A stretch of DNA of 8,925 bases, from NCBI GenBank assembly GCA_900756035.1, contig CAAEIR010000084.1, positions 1 through 8,925 of the forward strand. Direction: 5' to 3'. The position numbers were made by a program, and so were the translations under genes. This document shows positions 6,329 through 8,925 of this stretch, piece by piece. Positions within the stretch are counted from its first letter, which is position 1, and each line of letters begins with the position of its first letter. Origin of the DNA: an uncultured Anaerostipes sp. Lineage in GTDB: Bacteria; Bacillota; Clostridia; Lachnospirales; Lachnospiraceae. A model generated the notes under the pieces. It was not told the origin of the DNA, did not search any database, and was given only the letters and a program-made list of their open reading frames with translations.

Positions 6329-7570
6329 ATGTTAGAACAAATGGGAAAACAAGCCAGGGAAGCATCCGTAGTGCTTGGTACTGCCGGGATTGAAGAAAAG
6401 AATGCGGTTCTTAAAGAGGCGGCAAAATTTCTTGTAAATAATCAGGAGTACATATTAGCGGAAAATGCAAAAGATGTGGAAAATGCAAAGAACAATGGAA
6501 TGACGGAAGCACTGATTGACCGTCTTGCCCTAAATTCAGACAGAATTGAGGGGATGGCAGAAGGACTTATGCAGGTTGCAGAACTGGATGATCCGATTGG
6601 AGCCGTTGAACATATGAATAAGACACCAAATGGAATGTTGATTGGGAAAAAAACAGTACCATTGGGTGTGGTTGGAATTATTTATGAATCCCGCCCGAAC
6701 GTTACTGCAGATGCTTTTGCCCTTTGTTTTAAAACAGGAAATGCCTGTCTTCTTCGCGGAGGAAGCGATGCAATCAATTCCAATCTGGCAATTACGAATG
6801 TAATACAGAGTGCATTGGAATCCTGCCATATGCCAAAATACAGTATCCAGCTTCTTACAGATACCAGCAGAGAGACTGCAACGAAGATGATGCAGCTGAA
6901 TGAATATTTGGATGTACTGATTCCAAGAGGCGGAGCAGGACTGATTCAGTCGGTTGTCAAAAACAGTACAGTTCCTGTAATTGAAACGGGAACCGGAAAC
7001 TGCCATGTTTATGTAGATGAATTTGCTCAGAAAGATATGGCAGTTGACATTATTATCAATGCAAAGACTCAGAGACTGGGCACCTGCAATACTTGTGAAT
7101 CTGTAGTTCTTCATAAGAATATCGTAGAGAGCCACGGACCGGCGATTGTCAATGCGCTGTTAGAAAAGGGTGTTGAAGTCCGGGGAGATGAGGCAGTGTG
7201 TGCATTAAATGAAAATGTAATCCCGGCACAGGAAGAAGACTGGGGAACCGAATATTTGGATGCGATCATTTCTATAAAGACAGTAGACACTTTTGAGGAA
7301 GCAGTTGCCCATATTAATCACTATAATACCGGACATTCAGAGGCAATTATTACAGATTCTTACCAGAATGCTCAGGCATTTTTAGATCAAATTGACGCAG
7401 CGGCAGTCTATGTAAATGCATCTACCAGATTTACCGATGGTTTTGAATTCGGGTTTGGGGCTGAAATCGGAATCAGTACACAAAAAATTCATGCCAGAGG
7501 GCCGATGGGATTATGGGCATTGACAACAACAAAATTTATTATCTACGGAAATGGGCAGATCCGCAAGTAA
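6329..7570 (+). CDS. proA: Glutamate-5-semialdehyde dehydrogenase (gamma-glutamyl phosphate reductase)
   Basis: ProA reduces gamma-glutamyl phosphate with NADPH to glutamate-5-semialdehyde, which cyclises spontaneously to pyrroline-5-carboxylate. The 413-residue length is the family norm. It is an aldehyde dehydrogenase-fold protein: IYESRPNVTADAFALCFKTG from about residue 118, then the LLRGGSDAINSN loop, LIPRGGAGLIQ, and TGTGNCHVYVD. The catalytic cysteine is Cys253 in QRLGTCNTCESVVLH; a second Cys256 lies three residues on. The C-terminus has YVNASTRFTDGFEFGFGAEIGIST, the standard ProA signature, and RGPMGLWALTT. A strong AGAAGGAGG at 6314-6322 precedes the ATG at 6329. ProB and the DUF896 gene are immediately upstream. 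ProB and ProA often work as a complex because the acyl phosphate is unstable. No proC lies in the window, so the last reductase must be elsewhere. Confidence 0.97.
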   Translation: MLEQMGKQAREASVVLGTAGIEEKNAVLKEAAKFLVNNQEYILAENAKDVENAKNNGMTEALIDRLALNSDRIEGMAEGLMQVAELDDPIGAVEHMNKTPNGMLIGKKTVPLGVVGIIYESRPNVTADAFALCFKTGNACLLRGGSDAINSNLAITNVIQSALESCHMPKYSIQLLTDTSRETATKMMQLNEYLDVLIPRGGAGLIQSVVKNSTVPVIETGTGNCHVYVDEFAQKDMAVDIIINAKTQRLGTCNTCESVVLHKNIVESHGPAIVNALLEKGVEVRGDEAVCALNENVIPAQEEDWGTEYLDAIISIKTVDTFEEAVAHINHYNTGHSEAIITDSYQNAQAFLDQIDAAAVYVNASTRFTDGFEFGFGAEIGISTQKIHARGPMGLWALTTTKFIIYGNGQIRK

Positions 7571-7590
7571 AGTAGATGGCATGCGAAATA

Positions 7591-7611
7591 TTTTTTACAA
7601 AAAGTAAAAAA
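7591..7611. repeat. Perfect AT-rich inverted repeat upstream of the rnf promoter
   Basis: TTTTTTAC (7591-7598) and GTAAAAAA (7604-7611) are exact inverted repeats around an AAAAA centre. The repeat ends 4 bases before the -35 hexamer at 7616. It lacks a downstream T-run on the + strand, so it is a poor terminator for proA. It could be an operator or an UP-like AT-rich element, or simply low-complexity sequence. Confidence 0.45.
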
Positions 7612-7615
7612 AGCA

Positions 7616-7644
7616 TTGAAAAAAAAAGCGGATTATGTTATATT
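7616..7644 (+). promoter_or_regulatory. Strong sigma-A-like promoter for rnfC
   Basis: TTGAAA (7616-7621) and TATATT (7639-7644) are spaced by 17 bases. TG at 7636-7637, one base before the -10, makes an extended -10. Upstream is a long A/T-rich stretch of the UP-element kind. Transcription is expected to begin near 7651, giving a leader of about 80 bases to the rnfC start at 7734. It is the best promoter match in the window. Confidence 0.75.
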
Positions 7645-7660
7645 AAGAAAGTGTTCAGAG

Positions 7661-7692
7661 GAGTTTTCATTATATGTGGAAACTCTTTTTTT
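7661..7692 (+). terminator. Intrinsic terminator in the rnfC leader (candidate attenuator)
   Basis: GAGTTTTC (7661-7668) pairs with GGAAACTC (7678-7685) in an 8-bp stem with one G-T pair, a 9-base loop, and seven T residues directly after (7686-7692). It lies downstream of the promoter at 7616-7644 and upstream of the rnfC ribosome binding site, so transcripts from that promoter must pass it. It may end proBA read-through, attenuate rnf transcription, or do both. A GAGGAG-type ribosome binding site overlaps its 5' arm and an ATG lies in its loop (see findings). Confidence 0.65.
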
Positions 7693-7718
7693 ACGCAATG
7701 GAAAAAAATGTAAAAGAG

Positions 7719-7727
7719 AAAGGAAGG
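7719..7727 (+). promoter_or_regulatory. Ribosome binding site for rnfC
   Basis: AAAGGAAGG lies 6 bases before the ATG at 7734. It decides between this start and two in-frame upstream ATGs at 7698 (no ribosome binding site) and 7674 (AGAGGAG at 7657-7663, spacing 10). The start at 7734 gives MALFTFSGGVHP, the expected RnfC N-terminus. Confidence 0.75.
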
Positions 7728-7733
7728 CTTAAA

Positions 7734-8925
7734 ATGGCATTGTTTACATTCAGCGGTGGAGTTCATCCGGATGATGGTAAAGAATATGCAAAGGATTCAC
7801 CAATTTCCGAATACCTGCCAAAAGGAGATGTTGTTTTACCTTTAGGCCAGCACATTGGCGCCCCTGCGAAACCAGTTGTAAGCAAGGGAGATCAGGTGCT
7901 TGCGGGCCAAAAGGTTGCAGAAGCTGGAGGATTTGTATCTGCAAATATTTTCAGCTCTGTATCAGGAACTGTAAAAGCAATTGAGCCAAGACTGACTCCG
8001 GCGGGAGCAAAAGTCAACTCAATTGTAATTGAAAATGATGGAGAATTTAAGGAGGTTGAATTTCAGACCAAACCTTATGAGTCCATGACAAAGGAAGAAG
8101 TTTTAGCAGCAATCAAAGAAGCCGGAATCGTAGGGCTTGGAGGCGCCGGATTCCCGACTCATGTAAAACTTGCGCCAAAAGATCCGGATGCGATTGAGTA
8201 TATTATTGTGAACGGAGCTGAGTGTGAACCTTATATCACCGGAGACTACCGTGTTATGATGGAAACTCCGGAACTGTTGATTGAAGGGTTAAAAATTGTA
8301 TTGGACATGTTCCCGAAAGCAAAAGGAATTATTGGTGTAGAGGATAATAAGAAAGATGCGATTGCCAAGGTGGAAGCATTGGTAAAAGGTGATGCAAGAA
8401 TCAGTGTGGCATCTCTTAAGACAAAATATCCACAGGGAGCAGAGCGTTCATTGATTTATGCGACAACCGGAAGAAGTATTAACTCCAGTATGCTGCCGGC
8501 AGATGCAGGATGCATCGTAGATAACGTTGCAACTATCGTTGCAATTAAAGAGGCAGTGAAAGATGGAAAACCATTATTTAAGCGGCTGGTAACAGTTACA
8601 GGAGATGCAATTAAAAATCCAAGTAACTTTATGGTGCGTACCGGTACAAATGTCAATGAATTAATTGAGGCAGCAGGCGGATTTAAAGAGCAGCCTGAGA
8701 AGATCATTTCCGGTGGACCAATGATGGGAATGGCAATGTTTACAACGGATGTTCCGGCAGTTAAAACATTTTCTTCATTCCTTGCATTGACAAAGGATGA
8801 AGTTGCTGCAAGTGAGCCTGGCAACTGTATCCGCTGTGGAAGATGTGTAAGCGTCTGTCCTCAGAAATTAATGCCTGCAAAATTATCTGTACTGGCAGAT
8901 AACAATCAGTTCGATGAGTTTGAAA
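7734..8925 (+). CDS. rnfC: Rnf complex subunit C, 3' end beyond the window (partial)
   Basis: RnfC is a membrane-associated subunit of the Rnf complex, which couples electron transfer from reduced ferredoxin to NAD+ with export of Na+ or H+; RnfC is considered the NAD(H)-side subunit. The 397 complete codons here show the N-terminal FSGGVHPDDGKEY, a barrel-sandwich region with LGAP-like LGQHIGAPAKPVVSKGD and SVSGTVKAI (roughly 37-85), and a complex I 51-kDa-like nucleotide-binding core with GLGGAGFPTH at 134-143 and NGAECEPYITGDYR from 160. SGGPMMGMAMF follows further on. The first ferredoxin motif is CIRCGRCVSVC (Cys365, Cys368, Cys371, Cys375) followed by Pro; the second cluster motif and the C-terminus should lie beyond base 8925. 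No stop occurs before the window edge. It is driven by the promoter at 7616-7644, not tightly joined to proA. rnfD, rnfG, rnfE, rnfA and rnfB would be expected next. Confidence 0.95.
   Translation, partial: MALFTFSGGVHPDDGKEYAKDSPISEYLPKGDVVLPLGQHIGAPAKPVVSKGDQVLAGQKVAEAGGFVSANIFSSVSGTVKAIEPRLTPAGAKVNSIVIENDGEFKEVEFQTKPYESMTKEEVLAAIKEAGIVGLGGAGFPTHVKLAPKDPDAIEYIIVNGAECEPYITGDYRVMMETPELLIEGLKIVLDMFPKAKGIIGVEDNKKDAIAKVEALVKGDARISVASLKTKYPQGAERSLIYATTGRSINSSMLPADAGCIVDNVATIVAIKEAVKDGKPLFKRLVTVTGDAIKNPSNFMVRTGTNVNELIEAAGGFKEQPEKIISGGPMMGMAMFTTDVPAVKTFSSFLALTKDEVAASEPGNCIRCGRCVSVCPQKLMPAKLSVLADNNQFDEFE

Noticed and set aside
6536..7135. Antisense open frame of 199 codons opposite proA
   Set aside because: It lies wholly over a strongly conserved gene, its translation resembles no protein family, and it has no ribosome binding site; it is a shadow frame.
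7562..7585. proA terminator formed by CGCA and TGCG ahead of a T-rich stretch
   Set aside because: A 4-bp stem with a 16-base loop is too weak to be a terminator.

Overview
The window reads as chromosomal DNA from a strict anaerobe of the Clostridia, most likely a Lachnospiraceae-type gut Firmicute. This rests on a glycyl radical enzyme with its own activase, the first gene of an Rnf complex, a short ProB without a PUA domain, purine-rich Shine-Dalgarno sites, and moderately low GC. All genes lie on the + strand. No mobile element, CRISPR array, tRNA or rRNA was seen.

Region 1 (1-3569) is a glycyl radical cassette. A 785-residue glycyl radical enzyme of the glycerol/diol dehydratase-like (PFL2) branch is followed 17 bases later by its radical-SAM activase. 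After 18 more bases comes a 53-codon helix-turn-helix fragment that looks like the broken N-terminus of a PRD/BglG-type regulator. A perfect 11-bp hairpin at 3544-3568 closes the region. The substrate of the enzyme cannot be read from the sequence. It keeps the Cys-X-Glu active site and an Asp typical of radical dehydratases but differs from glycerol dehydratase at a key His position.

Region 2 (3585-7570) starts with a COG2509-type FAD-dependent protein of unknown role, whose start is best placed at 3585 rather than at an upstream TTG. The proline biosynthesis block proB, a small DUF896/UPF0291 gene and proA follow with gaps of 3 and 13 bases, so these three are very probably one operon. ProB and ProA together convert glutamate to glutamate-5-semialdehyde, which cyclises to pyrroline-5-carboxylate; no proC is present in the window.

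Region 3 (7571-8925) is a 163-base intergenic stretch followed by the 5' part of rnfC. The intergenic stretch holds an AT-only-flanked inverted repeat, a very good sigma-A-like promoter with an extended -10, and an intrinsic terminator hairpin lying between that promoter and the rnfC ribosome binding site. A second in-frame ATG preceded by a Shine-Dalgarno sequence sits inside that hairpin, so the rnf leader is a candidate attenuator. rnfC runs off the window end after its first [4Fe-4S] motif; the rest of an rnf operon is expected beyond.

The most interesting items are the unassigned glycyl radical enzyme with its activase whose second ferredoxin cluster is degenerate, the decayed regulator at its end, and the promoter-terminator-start arrangement ahead of rnfC.
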